Program-made: the position numbers and the translations under genes
Source of the DNA: Actinoplanes campanulatus
Lineage (GTDB): Bacteria > Actinomycetota > Actinomycetes > Mycobacteriales > Micromonosporaceae
DNA: 64,000 nucleotides
Assembly: GCF_014647795.1 (NCBI RefSeq)
Contig: NZ_BMPW01000017.1
Span: 181,215 to 245,214 of the forward strand
Reading direction: 5' to 3'
Shown here: positions 8,637-16,319 of the stretch, piece after piece
Layout of the letters: each line of letters begins with the position of its first letter
Numbering within the stretch: the stretch's first letter is position 1
Notes under the pieces: model-generated
What the model saw: the letters and a program-made list of their open reading frames with translations, nothing else
Database searches by the model: none
What the model was told of the DNA's origin: nothing

Positions 8637-9302
8637 GTGTCCTCGTTCGATGACCTGTTCGCTCAGCATGTCGCCACCGGCATGGCCCGGCAGCTCGCGC
8701 TCGCCGACCTGCTCGGCGACCGTGGCTGGCAGCTCGACCTGAACGCGGGCATGGTGACGTTCGGCAACGATCTTCGCTACCCCATCCAGCTACTGGGCAC
8801 GGAGAGTCACGCGGACGGCACCTGGTTGTGGGCCTGGGCCAATCAGAGCGCCGGCGTCTCCCCGCACCTGCTGGAACTCGCCGGATGGCTGCGCGAGCAC
8901 GGGCGCATCCACAACGTCCGCGAGCTCACCGAGCCGGCGCTGCGCCTCGACCGCACCGACGGCCACCGCATCGCGCTGGTCGCCTCCGGGCTGACCGGGC
9001 GTTCCTACTACCGGGGCGCCTACCAGGGCGGCGCGATCTTCTTCCACCTCGAGAACCTTCCCTCCCGGGTACGCGGAGCGGTCCCGCCCGAACGCACCTT
9101 CACCGTCCTCGGGCAGGTGCTGCAGGCCTTCGCGGTCGACCATCGGACGGTCGTGGTGTCCTTCCTCAAGCAGCAGGGCTGGCGCGTCGACGACACCCCC
9201 GGCGGCGTGATGGGCCGGCATCCGGACAACTCGACGGTTCGTGTCACCTTCGACCACCTGGGCCGGGTCAGCGATCTGACCGGTCAGGTGCAGCCCCGCT
9301 GA
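8637..9302 (+). CDS. DUF6882-like protein
   Basis: Cytosolic protein of 221 aa. Its W-L-W-A-W-A-N central phrase and closing YYRGAYQGGAIFFHLEN-like stretch resemble DUF6882 proteins, a family of unknown function. GTG 8637 follows GAAAGG. Its 3' end overlaps the convergent TetR gene by 35 bp. No catalytic motif or export signal is seen. Some members occur near toxin-immunity loci, but nothing here shows that role. Confidence 0.7.
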   Translation: MSSFDDLFAQHVATGMARQLALADLLGDRGWQLDLNAGMVTFGNDLRYPIQLLGTESHADGTWLWAWANQSAGVSPHLLELAGWLREHGRIHNVRELTEPALRLDRTDGHRIALVASGLTGRSYYRGAYQGGAIFFHLENLPSRVRGAVPPERTFTVLGQVLQAFAVDHRTVVVSFLKQQGWRVDDTPGGVMGRHPDNSTVRVTFDHLGRVSDLTGQVQPR

Positions 9303-9894
9303 ACCACGGGGCGAGCGCCGCGTCGACCGCCTCCTGAACCGCCTGCTGCACGACGGCCGGATCGTCGCGGTGCTCCTCTCGCTCCAGCAGCACCTGGAGG
9401 GCGCCGGTCACCGCGCCCACGAACGCGCCGGTCAGCGCGGCCGCCCGCACCTCGTCGAGGCGCTCCGGGAAGGCCGCCGCCAGATGCGCGGCGATCTGCC
9501 GCTGCGCGTCCAGCTGGATCCGCAGCGACAGCCCCTGCACGGCCGGGACCTCGCGGATCAGCCGCAGCCGCAGCGCCGCCAGGCGGCCGCTCATGTCGTC
9601 GCTGTCGTCGCCGACCCGGCGCAGCGCCCGCAGCAGCACCTCGGCCGGGCCGTCCCCCGGGCCGCGCTGGTCGATCGCCTCGAGGGCGGCGTGCACCCGA
9701 TCGTCGGACTCCGGGAAGACCAGGTGCTCCTTGCCAGGGAAGTAGCTGAAGAACGTGCGGGTGCCGATCTCCGCCCCGGCCGCGATCTGCGCGACCGTCG
9801 TCTCGTCATAGCCCTGCCGCTCGAACAGCTCGGCCGCCACCTCGACCAGGGCCTGCCGGGTGCGGGCGCGTTTGCGATCACGAAGAGACACCAT
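9268..9894 (-). CDS. TetR family transcriptional regulator
   Basis: A classical TetR N-terminal helix-turn-helix is present, with ATTR-type residues (YDETTVAQIAAGAEIGTRTFFSYFPGKE), followed by an all-helical ligand-binding half. It lies divergent from an FAD monooxygenase with palindromic sequence in the shared 70-bp gap, so it probably represses that gene and itself in response to the monooxygenase's substrate. ATG 9894 was chosen; a GTG at 9909 is in frame. The 3' end overlaps the convergent DUF6882-like gene by 35 bp. Confidence 0.85.
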   Translation of the reverse strand: MVSLRDRKRARTRQALVEVAAELFERQGYDETTVAQIAAGAEIGTRTFFSYFPGKEHLVFPESDDRVHAALEAIDQRGPGDGPAEVLLRALRRVGDDSDDMSGRLAALRLRLIREVPAVQGLSLRIQLDAQRQIAAHLAAAFPERLDEVRAAALTGAFVGAVTGALQVLLEREEHRDDPAVVQQAVQEAVDAALAPWFSGAAPDRSDR

Positions 9895-9920
9895 GTCGCC
9901 ATTATGCACCCACCGCTAAT

Positions 9921-9959
9921 CTGCATGCATTGCAGAATTGCACTCAATGCGGCTAACGT
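9921..9959 (+). promoter_or_regulatory. operator and promoter of the FAD monooxygenase
   Basis: A near-palindrome CTGCA-N5-TGCAG (9921-9935) overlaps a second inverted repeat, CATTG ... CAATG (9928-9949). A -35-like TTGCAG (9930-9935) and a -10-like TAACGT (9954-9959) are 18 bp apart and lie 7 nt before ATG 9967, the geometry of a leaderless transcript. The neighbouring TetR protein is the obvious candidate ligand. Confidence 0.5.
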
Positions 9960-9966
9960 CGTGGGC

Positions 9967-11034
9967 ATGAAGGCACTCATCTCCGGGGCCGGAGTGGCCG
10001 GCCCGACTCTGGCGTTCTGGCTGGTCCGGCACGGGTGGCAGGTGACTCTCGTGGAGCGGGCCGCCGGGCTGCGCTCCGGCGGCAACCCGGTCGACGTCCG
10101 CGGGCCCGCGGTGGCCGTCGCCGAGCGAATGGGCATCCTGCCCCGGCTGCGGGCGGCCGCCACCCACGCGAGCGCCATGCGGGTCCTCGATCCCCGTGGG
10201 CGGCCGATCGCCCGGATCGCCATGCCCAGCCGAGGCGGCGAGGTCGAGATCCCCCGCAGCGATCTCGCGACGATCCTCGCCGGGGCGGTGCGCGACGACG
10301 CCGAGCTCATCCTCGACGACACCATCACCGCGATGCGCCAGGAGCCGGGCGGGGTGGAGGTGACCTTCGAGAAGGCCGCACCACGACGGTTCGACCTGGT
10401 CATCGGCGCCGACGGGCTGCACTCGACGGTGCGGCGGCTGGCGTTCGGGCCGGAGTCACGGTTCGTGCGGCCGATCGGGCTCGGGGTGGCGACCGTGCCG
10501 CTCGGCGAGCCCGCCGAGAATCCGGATGAGGTGCTGTTGTTCAACACACCCGGGCGGCTGGTGTCGATCCATCCGGCGCGCGGGTCGGCGGTCGCCGCGT
10601 TCATCTTCCGCAGCGAGCGGATCAGCCGGGAAGGGCTGGCCGCGGCCTACGCCAGGTCCGGCTGGCGGGTGCCCGCGCTGCTGAAGCTCGCGGTGGGCAG
10701 TGACGAGCTGTTCCTCGACCCGGTCAGCCGGGTCAGCCTGCCCCGCTGGAGCAGCGGGCGGGTCACCCTGCTCGGGGATGCGGCTTCCTCCCTGTCCCTG
10801 CTCGGCGACGGGTCGACGCTCGCCATGACGGCGGCGCACACGCTGGCGCAGGCCCTCGCCGGCAGCCCGGGCCGGTTGGAGGAGGCGCTGCGCGGCTATG
10901 AGACCGAGCACCGGAAGCTGGTCATGCCCAAGCAGCGGCGGGTCGGGCTGGCCGCCGGCATGCTCGTCCCCGCCACCCGGCTCGGCCTGACCACCCGCAA
11001 CGTCGCCGCCCGCTGGATGGGCCGGGCGGCATGA
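9967..11034 (+). CDS. FAD-dependent monooxygenase (PheA/TetX-like)
   Basis: Class A flavoprotein hydroxylase of 355 aa. The N-terminal dinucleotide fold GAGVAGPTLAFWL begins at residue 7. The DG motif is GADGLHSTVRR in the middle, and the GD motif LLGDAASSLSLLGDGSTLAM is in the C-terminal third. These proteins hydroxylate aromatic or polycyclic compounds using NAD(P)H and O2, and the family includes tetracycline-inactivating enzymes. The substrate is unknown. ATG 9967 has no Shine-Dalgarno but a -10 at 7 nt, fitting leaderless expression. The divergent TetR gene suggests inducible detoxification or catabolism. Confidence 0.88.
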   Translation: MKALISGAGVAGPTLAFWLVRHGWQVTLVERAAGLRSGGNPVDVRGPAVAVAERMGILPRLRAAATHASAMRVLDPRGRPIARIAMPSRGGEVEIPRSDLATILAGAVRDDAELILDDTITAMRQEPGGVEVTFEKAAPRRFDLVIGADGLHSTVRRLAFGPESRFVRPIGLGVATVPLGEPAENPDEVLLFNTPGRLVSIHPARGSAVAAFIFRSERISREGLAAAYARSGWRVPALLKLAVGSDELFLDPVSRVSLPRWSSGRVTLLGDAASSLSLLGDGSTLAMTAAHTLAQALAGSPGRLEEALRGYETEHRKLVMPKQRRVGLAAGMLVPATRLGLTTRNVAARWMGRAA

Positions 11035-11055
11035 GATCCCGGCTATCGTGTCCGG

Positions 11056-11271
11056 GTGAGCACCCGCGATGCGCCAGCGAGGATCGGCGACCTGCCACCG
11101 ATCGGGCGGCCCGCCAACAGCGCCCTGCTGGCCGCCGGCATCACCACCCTCGCCCAGGTGGCCACCCACCGGCCGGCCGAGTTGCTGGCGATGCACGGGG
11201 TCGGCCCGAAAGCGATCCGTCTGCTGTCCGAGGCCCTCACCGAGCACGGCCTGACCTGGGCCGGCGAATAG
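11056..11271 (+). CDS. small helix-hairpin-helix protein
   Basis: Protein of 71 aa made of two helix-hairpin-helix-like units: PPIGRPANSALLAAGITTLA, and LLAMHGVGPKAIRLLSEALTEHG with the hairpin MHGVGPKA. This resembles the C-terminal domain of RNA polymerase alpha and other HhH DNA-binding modules. It could bind DNA non-specifically; no enzymatic domain is attached. GTG 11056 lies 21 bp after the monooxygenase stop, so cotranscription is possible. Its stop is 1 bp from that of the convergent NUDIX gene. Confidence 0.75.
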   Translation: MSTRDAPARIGDLPPIGRPANSALLAAGITTLAQVATHRPAELLAMHGVGPKAIRLLSEALTEHGLTWAGE

Positions 11272-11272
11272 G

Positions 11273-11749
11273 TCACCGCGAACCGGCGAACCACGGGTCG
11301 CCGTCGCCGGCCCGAGCGAGCGCCAGGCAGCGTGCTTGGTGGGCGGGTAGCGGCGGCACCGAGTCCGGCGCGAACCAGCCGACCTCGACGGACTCGTCGT
11401 CGTTGACCCGGGCCGTGCCGGCGACAGGCCGGCACCGGAACCCGATGGCCAGCCAGTGCACCTGATCGCCGTTGGGGGCGGTGGACAGCTCCAGCGCCTC
11501 GACCGACAGCAGCCGCTCGGCCTCCACCACGACACCGGTCTCCTCGAAGACCTCGCGCCTGGCGCCCTCGGCCGGCTGCTCGCCGGGTTCCAGACAGCCC
11601 GTGGTGAGAGCCCACTCCCCGGTGTCGGAGCGGCGGACCAGCAGCACCCGGCCCCGCTCGTCGAGGACCACGGCGATGACGCCACTCAACGGCAGCGGGT
11701 CGTGACCGATCTTGGCGCGCAGGGCGACGACGAACTCGGGTATGGGCAT
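11273..11749 (-). CDS. NUDIX hydrolase
   Basis: Complete Nudix box of the form GX5EX7REVXEEXGV, visible as GCLEPGEQPAEGARREVFEE followed by TGV. The enzyme hydrolyses a nucleoside diphosphate linked to another moiety, with Mg2+ held by the REVFEE glutamates. The substrate is not predictable; the short form and the surrounding LLVRRSDTGEWALT fit MutT/ADP-ribose-type enzymes. I start at ATG 11749 (PIPEFVVALRAKIG), with an in-frame GTG three codons upstream also possible. Confidence 0.88.
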   Translation of the reverse strand: MPIPEFVVALRAKIGHDPLPLSGVIAVVLDERGRVLLVRRSDTGEWALTTGCLEPGEQPAEGARREVFEETGVVVEAERLLSVEALELSTAPNGDQVHWLAIGFRCRPVAGTARVNDDESVEVGWFAPDSVPPLPAHQARCLALARAGDGDPWFAGSR

Positions 11750-11841
11750 GCGCGCCACCCTACGAAGACCGCACCAGCGGGCGGGGTGGCAGCCGTGGAC
11801 GGGAACCGTTAGCGTCTGGCGGAGCCGAACGGGGGTTGGAC

Positions 11842-12249
11842 ATGGCGTATTTCGACGATCTTTCCCCATACGCCTACAAGCCACGTGCACGGGACTGGGG
11901 CCGGACCGTGCTTTCGGTCGGCTGGCTGGACGCCGCACATGAGTACCGCACCGGTCCTACCTCGGATGACTTTCGGTCCGCCCTCCTGCGACGGTGCACC
12001 AAGGACAAGTACCGGATAGGGCAGACCAGGGGTTTCCATCAATGCAACCTGCCGCCATGTGACAAGCGCGAGTTCTGGCCGCCCATCTTGGTGGCCACCA
12101 CCGAGGGGGAGATCCTTCTCGGGTCGGCGGAGATCCGGGTCGAGGCGAAGAACGGTGTCGTCTTCGCAGCCCCGACTCTCATCTATCACTATGTCATCGA
12201 GCACGGCTACCAGCCGCCGGACGATTTCATTGAGGCGATCTCCCGCTGA
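11842..12249 (+). CDS. hypothetical protein, DUF7919-like
   Basis: Soluble protein of 135 aa beginning AYFDDLSPYAYKPRARDWG, followed by a WL-DA-H-x-Y-x-TG phrase and a compact C-terminal beta half. The N-terminal pattern (Y-F-D-L-S-P-Y-x-Y) matches a small actinobacterial family that I believe is DUF7919; function unknown. ATG 11842 was preferred over TTG 11836. The promoter probably overlaps the 5' end of the divergent NUDIX gene. The 108 bp after the stop hold no gene. Confidence 0.65.
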   Translation: MAYFDDLSPYAYKPRARDWGRTVLSVGWLDAAHEYRTGPTSDDFRSALLRRCTKDKYRIGQTRGFHQCNLPPCDKREFWPPILVATTEGEILLGSAEIRVEAKNGVVFAAPTLIYHYVIEHGYQPPDDFIEAISR

Positions 12250-12357
12250 TCTCGCTCCGGGGCCGCGAGCGGAAGTAGCGGCGCATCACGATGCCACCGA
12301 TTTCAAACCCCAAACCCCCTCAACCCCTCACCGGTACGACGTGAGCGCGCGCGTCGG

Positions 12358-12843
12358 TCATGCCCGGGACTCCAGGTGCGGGCGCAGGCGGGCCGCGTAG
12401 GGCTCGCGGTGCTCGGCGGCCATGAAGTCGGGCAGGGGCCGGGCGCGGTACAGGTCGTCGCCGGCGTACCGGGGCAGGACGTGCACGTGGTAATGCCAGA
12501 CGTCCTGGTTGCCGGCGGGCTCGTTGTGCTGGCGCACTGAGGTGCCGTCGCAGCCGTACCCCTTCTTGAGGGCTGTCGCGATCTCCCGCACCAGGTCGTG
12601 GACCGCGTGGCCGTCGCGGGCCGGCAGGTCGTAGAGGTTCTCGTGGTGGGCGTTGGGCACCACGAGGACGTGGCCGGGATTCTTCGGCCACCAGCGTGGC
12701 GAGATCACGGCGGTCGCCAGCTCACCGCGGTGCACGACGGCACGCTGGGCGCCGGGATCACGCGGGTCGTCACCACCTGCCACCAGGCGGCAGAACGGGC
12801 AGACGTAACCGTCCGGCTCATGGTTGAACACATCGACCTCCAT
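12358..12843 (-). CDS. HIT family protein
   Basis: Histidine-triad hydrolase of 161 aa. The HIT motif is HYHVHVLPRY near residue 130 and supplies the catalytic central His. An N-terminal CPFCRLVAGG pair of cysteines is typical of zinc-binding HIT subfamilies. Members hydrolyse dinucleotides or nucleoside phosphoramidates. ATG 12843 starts the domain directly. The propeller protein gene lies just upstream (20 bp) on the same strand, so cotranscription is likely. Confidence 0.9.
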   Translation of the reverse strand: MEVDVFNHEPDGYVCPFCRLVAGGDDPRDPGAQRAVVHRGELATAVISPRWWPKNPGHVLVVPNAHHENLYDLPARDGHAVHDLVREIATALKKGYGCDGTSVRQHNEPAGNQDVWHYHVHVLPRYAGDDLYRARPLPDFMAAEHREPYAARLRPHLESRA

Positions 12844-12863
12844 CGTGTTTCCGCCGCGGCGGG

Positions 12864-14813
12864 CTATCCGATCATCAGGGCCGGTGGGGTCTCGGTGGAG
12901 CTGTGGTAGTTGCTGACCGCGTAGCGGCCGGGCAGCAGGCGCAGGTCGGTGTGCATCGGGTAGTTGGTCCAGCCGTCGACCGGGACCTCGCTGACGATCG
13001 CGCCGTCCACCGGGGACAACGTGTGCAGGATGCCCAGGTAGGTGAAGGCCACGAAGCGGTTGGCGTCCGCGGCCGCGCCGATGATCTGTTCCGGCAGTTC
13101 GGTGAGCCACCGGCGGTGGCCGTCGGCGAGGGAGAAGGCGGCCACCCGGTTCTCCTCGGAGCCGCCCGCGGGCCGGGCCGGGATGATCAGGGTGTCGCCG
13201 ACGACGGCCAGGGAGCGGACCCGGGCGCCCGGGTAGGGGATGAAACCGGGGTAGGCGCCGGGAATCTGGGCGGGACCGACGTCCAGGTCCGGCTGGGACA
13301 GCGAGATGGCGGCCCGGCGGTTGCCCCGGGCGTCGAAGGACAGCACCGCGTCCGCGGTCCGGGTGCCGTCGTCGGTGGTCCGCACGACCAGCGGTGTCGT
13401 GGACAGCACCACGGTCGCCTTGTTGTTGCTGGCCCGGTTCACCAGGGCGTCGTCGGGGTGCATCCGCAGCGGCACCTGGAACCGGACCTGCCCGGATGCG
13501 GGGTCGGCCATCACGAGCCGGGCGGCGGCCTCGGGGCAGGCGGAGATCAGCACCGCGTCGTTGCCTGCGGCGGTCACCGAATAGCCCGCGCAGGTGGCCG
13601 GGGCGGCCTTGCGCCACTTCACCCTGTTGTCGCGCAGGCCGACGGCCGCGAACCCGGTGCCCTCCTTGAACACGACGGTGTTCCCGGCGATGCCGACCTC
13701 GTCGTCGACGGCCGCCACCGACGTTCCGCTGTCGCCGACGGCCCGGGTCCGCCGCCACAGGGTCTTGCCGGTGGTCAGGTCGACGGCGACGAGGGTGTTG
13801 CAGATCAGGCCGTCGTCGTCGGCGCCGAGCCCGAGGATGCCCACCCCGTCCGAGACGCCGCGGCTCATCGTGCACAACTCCTGCCGGTCCGGCGGCTGGA
13901 AGGTCCACACCTGCCGCCCGGTGGCCGCGTCGTAGGCGGTGACCAGGTCCTCGCGGGCGCGGATCAGCGTGTCGGCGTGCACCCAGGTGCCGGTGGCCTG
14001 CACGTCGGAGGGCCGGTCCGGGCCGGCCTGCCACTGGATGGCCATGTTGCGGCCGGTGGCGGTCGGGGGCGCGGCGTCCGGGACGCGGGCCACGAGGACC
14101 GTGGCGATCACCACGGCGGCGACCGTCGCGGCGGCCGCGGCGAGTCTCCAGGGCCGCCTACGGCGGGCCACCCGGCGCTCGTGTCCGGACACCGGGATGC
14201 GGCTGTCGGCGTGCGCGTCCTCGAGGCGGCGCGGCACGTCGGCGCGCCGTCCGGTTCCGGTACGTGCGGCGAGGTCGGCCGAGATCGCGTCGAGGTCCCC
14301 GTACCGGGAAGCGTCGGTGACCGCGGCCGTCAGCTCGGCGTGGTCGCCGCTGCCGATCAGCCCGGCAGCGAGATCGCGGTCCAGACGGGCGGCGAGCCGG
14401 GCCCGGTCCGCCTCGGTGACGAACAGCCGTTCGCGCTCGAACGGCGGCCCGCCGACGCCGTCCATCGCCCTCTTCAGCTGCCGGTAGGTGACCACCTCGG
14501 CGACCTTGGTGAGGCGTCGCTCGTGTTCGCCGGCGGTCAGCACGCCGTCGGCGAGGGCGTCGCCGAGCCAGGTGACCGCGTCGCGGCGGTCCGCGGCCCG
14601 CACGCGCAGCCGGTTGGTCCAGTCGCGGACGCCGGGCCGGTCCGGCAGGTCGGCCACCAGCCCCGCCAGGATCTGCGGGTCCTTGGCGCGCTCCGCCGTG
14701 CCGGTTCGGGTCTCGTGTTCGGCGGCGTCGAGGCGGCCTTCGGCCAGGGCGATGTCCAGCAGGTCGGTGGTGTGCTGCCGGTCGGCGTGCGAGGCGCGCG
14801 GGAGGTCGGTCAC
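12864..14813 (-). CDS. three DUF1707 domains, membrane anchor and PQQ-like beta-propeller
   Basis: The 649-aa protein opens with three DUF1707-like units: about 1-55 (ASHADRQHTTDLLDIALAEG), 65-115 (DRRDAVTWLGDALADG) and 125-185 (TEADRARLAARLDRDLAAG). A basic stretch and one membrane helix follow (about 222-247, WRLAAAAATVAAVVIATVLV), then an outside PQQ-type propeller of about 390 residues. The propeller carries blades such as VTAYDAATGRQVWTFQP and LVAVDLTTGKTLWRR. DUF1707 modules thus face the cytoplasm and the propeller faces out, which suggests an envelope sensor or scaffold. No PQQ-enzyme catalytic motif is evident. Start GTG 14813. Confidence 0.82.
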   Translation of the reverse strand: MTDLPRASHADRQHTTDLLDIALAEGRLDAAEHETRTGTAERAKDPQILAGLVADLPDRPGVRDWTNRLRVRAADRRDAVTWLGDALADGVLTAGEHERRLTKVAEVVTYRQLKRAMDGVGGPPFERERLFVTEADRARLAARLDRDLAAGLIGSGDHAELTAAVTDASRYGDLDAISADLAARTGTGRRADVPRRLEDAHADSRIPVSGHERRVARRRRPWRLAAAAATVAAVVIATVLVARVPDAAPPTATGRNMAIQWQAGPDRPSDVQATGTWVHADTLIRAREDLVTAYDAATGRQVWTFQPPDRQELCTMSRGVSDGVGILGLGADDDGLICNTLVAVDLTTGKTLWRRTRAVGDSGTSVAAVDDEVGIAGNTVVFKEGTGFAAVGLRDNRVKWRKAAPATCAGYSVTAAGNDAVLISACPEAAARLVMADPASGQVRFQVPLRMHPDDALVNRASNNKATVVLSTTPLVVRTTDDGTRTADAVLSFDARGNRRAAISLSQPDLDVGPAQIPGAYPGFIPYPGARVRSLAVVGDTLIIPARPAGGSEENRVAAFSLADGHRRWLTELPEQIIGAAADANRFVAFTYLGILHTLSPVDGAIVSEVPVDGWTNYPMHTDLRLLPGRYAVSNYHSSTETPPALMIG

Positions 14814-14853
14814 GGCCGTCGATGCTAGAAGATCAACGCCATCGGGTACGGGA

Positions 14854-15678
14854 TCAGGTCCGCTGGTTGCGCCGGTACACCACCCGCCACGTCTCGGTGT
14901 CGTCGCCGGGGCCGTCCGACCAGGGCGGGATCTCGCCGCCGGCGGCCGCGGTGAGGAAGCTGTCCGGCTGGAGCAGGCCGTCCTGCCAGGTGGCGAGTTG
15001 CCGGGTGAGTGTCTGGTGGGTGAGCGGATGCCACTCCCACAGCCAGGAGATCATGTCGTCGGCGCGCTGCTGTTCGCGGCCCGGCGTGACCCTGGCGAAC
15101 AGATGGGTGAACTCGGCGAACGCGTCCGGGTCGCCGAACTGGGCGGTCATGGCGACGGCCTGGGCGCCGAGGACGACGGCGGTCCGTTCGGCGAGGCGGG
15201 CCCGGTTGACCGCGGTCTCCGGGACCCCGGCGCGGGACAGCAGTGTGGCGTACAGGCCGGGGTGCAGGGCCGGGATGGTGCGCGGCCGGCTGGCGACGAC
15301 GAGCTCGTTGATCTGTTTGGCGAGGGCACCGGCCTCGGCGCGGTTCTCGAAGTGCAGTCGCAGGCTCATCCGGTCGAGCACCAGCACCGAGTAGTGCTTG
15401 CCGTGCTCGACGGTCGCGCCGGGGACCTCGGCGATCGGGGTCTCCCGGACCAGGATCTCGCCGCCGCGGGTCATGGTGAGCAGCCGCTGCTCGGTGACCA
15501 CGATCGTCCAGAGGCATTCGAGGTCGTCGACGGTCACGGCCACGATCCGCTCGCCCGGCCGCACTGCCTTGTGGACGCCGTCCTGCCCTTTGGCGAGGGC
15601 TTTGCGGGCGCGGCGGTGGCTGGTGGCGAGCACATCGGCGAGGGCCGGATCCAGCTCGGCGGTTCGGAACAGTCCCAC
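14854..15678 (-). CDS. hypothetical protein with PH-like N-terminal region
   Basis: Cytosolic protein of 274 aa. Residues about 45-130 alternate beta strands and end in a helix (RIVAVTVDDLECLWTIVVTE, then LRLHFENRAEAGALAKQINE), a layout reminiscent of bacterial PH-like domains. The C-terminal half is helical, ending in a W-rich segment. No catalytic motif is visible. GTG 15678 has GGAGG upstream, and an inverted repeat sits just beyond it (15686-15717). It is divergent from the ECF sigma gene. Function unknown. Confidence 0.7.
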   Translation of the reverse strand: MGLFRTAELDPALADVLATSHRRARKALAKGQDGVHKAVRPGERIVAVTVDDLECLWTIVVTEQRLLTMTRGGEILVRETPIAEVPGATVEHGKHYSVLVLDRMSLRLHFENRAEAGALAKQINELVVASRPRTIPALHPGLYATLLSRAGVPETAVNRARLAERTAVVLGAQAVAMTAQFGDPDAFAEFTHLFARVTPGREQQRADDMISWLWEWHPLTHQTLTRQLATWQDGLLQPDSFLTAAAGGEIPPWSDGPGDDTETWRVVYRRNQRT

Positions 15679-15685
15679 GAGGCCT

Positions 15686-15717
15686 CCAGTACGTGAGTGG
15701 CATTCCTCATGTACTGG
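15686..15717. repeat. inverted repeat between divergent genes
   Basis: CCAGTACGTGAG (15686-15697) and CTCATGTACTGG (15706-15717) are reverse complements apart from one G-T pair, separated by 8 nt. It lies next to the GGAGG of the minus-strand gene and about 100 bp before the sigma gene. It could be an operator or a 5'-leader hairpin. Confidence 0.45.
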
Positions 15718-15815
15718 CGGACAACGTCGCGGCGGCGGTCCGGAAGCTGTCACATTCGGCGTAGCGGTGGTGCTTCCCTGATGTGAAGCAGTTGTTGACC
15801 GAGCGGGAGGGCGCT

Positions 15816-16319
15816 GTGCCGGCCTCCGTGCGTTCCGATCTCGAACACATATTCCGCTCCGCGTACCCCAGGGTGGTCGGGGTGGCGGCCCGGGTGCTGG
15901 GGTCGCGGGACGAGGCCGAGGATGTCGCCCAGGAGGCGTTCCTGGCGTTCGGCCGGAGCAGCGTCCCGGCGGGTGAGGCGGTGGGCTGGCTGTGTGTGGC
16001 GGCCGCCCACACCGCGCTCAACCATCTGCGTTCCGGGCGCCGGCGGGCCTCCCGGGAGGAGGCCGCCACTGACGGTGGTCACTCGACCGCGCCGGATGTC
16101 GCCGACGCGGTGGTCACCCTCGACGAGCGCCGGAGGGTACGCGCGGCGCTGTCCCGTCTCCCCCGCAGGCAGGCGATCGCCCTGGTGTTGCGGCACAGCG
16201 GCCTGAGTTACGCCGAGGTCGCGGCCGCTCTCGAACTCTCCCCCGGCAGCGTGGGCACCACCGTGCGGCGCGCCGAATCCGCTCTTCGTAAGGAGTTGGG
16301 TCATGCCTCACCCGAGTGA
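15816..16319 (+). CDS. ECF-type RNA polymerase sigma factor
   Basis: Sigma-70 family protein of 167 aa with region 2 (YPRVVGVAARVLGSRDEAEDVAQEAFLAF) and region 4 (LSYAEVAAALELSPGSVGTTVRRAE). It lacks regions 1 and 3, which defines an extracytoplasmic-function sigma. GTG 15816 has GGGAGG with 5-nt spacing; an upstream GTG (15783) is less well placed. The next gene overlaps it by 17 bp and carries a zinc-finger anti-sigma signature, so this is a sigma/anti-sigma pair, probably autoregulated. Confidence 0.88.
   Translation: MPASVRSDLEHIFRSAYPRVVGVAARVLGSRDEAEDVAQEAFLAFGRSSVPAGEAVGWLCVAAAHTALNHLRSGRRRASREEAATDGGHSTAPDVADAVVTLDERRRVRAALSRLPRRQAIALVLRHSGLSYAEVAAALELSPGSVGTTVRRAESALRKELGHASPE

Noticed and set aside
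15783-15815. Upstream GTG start for the first sigma factor
   Set aside because: No ribosome site; GTG 15816 has GGGAGG at 5 nt and starts right at region 2.
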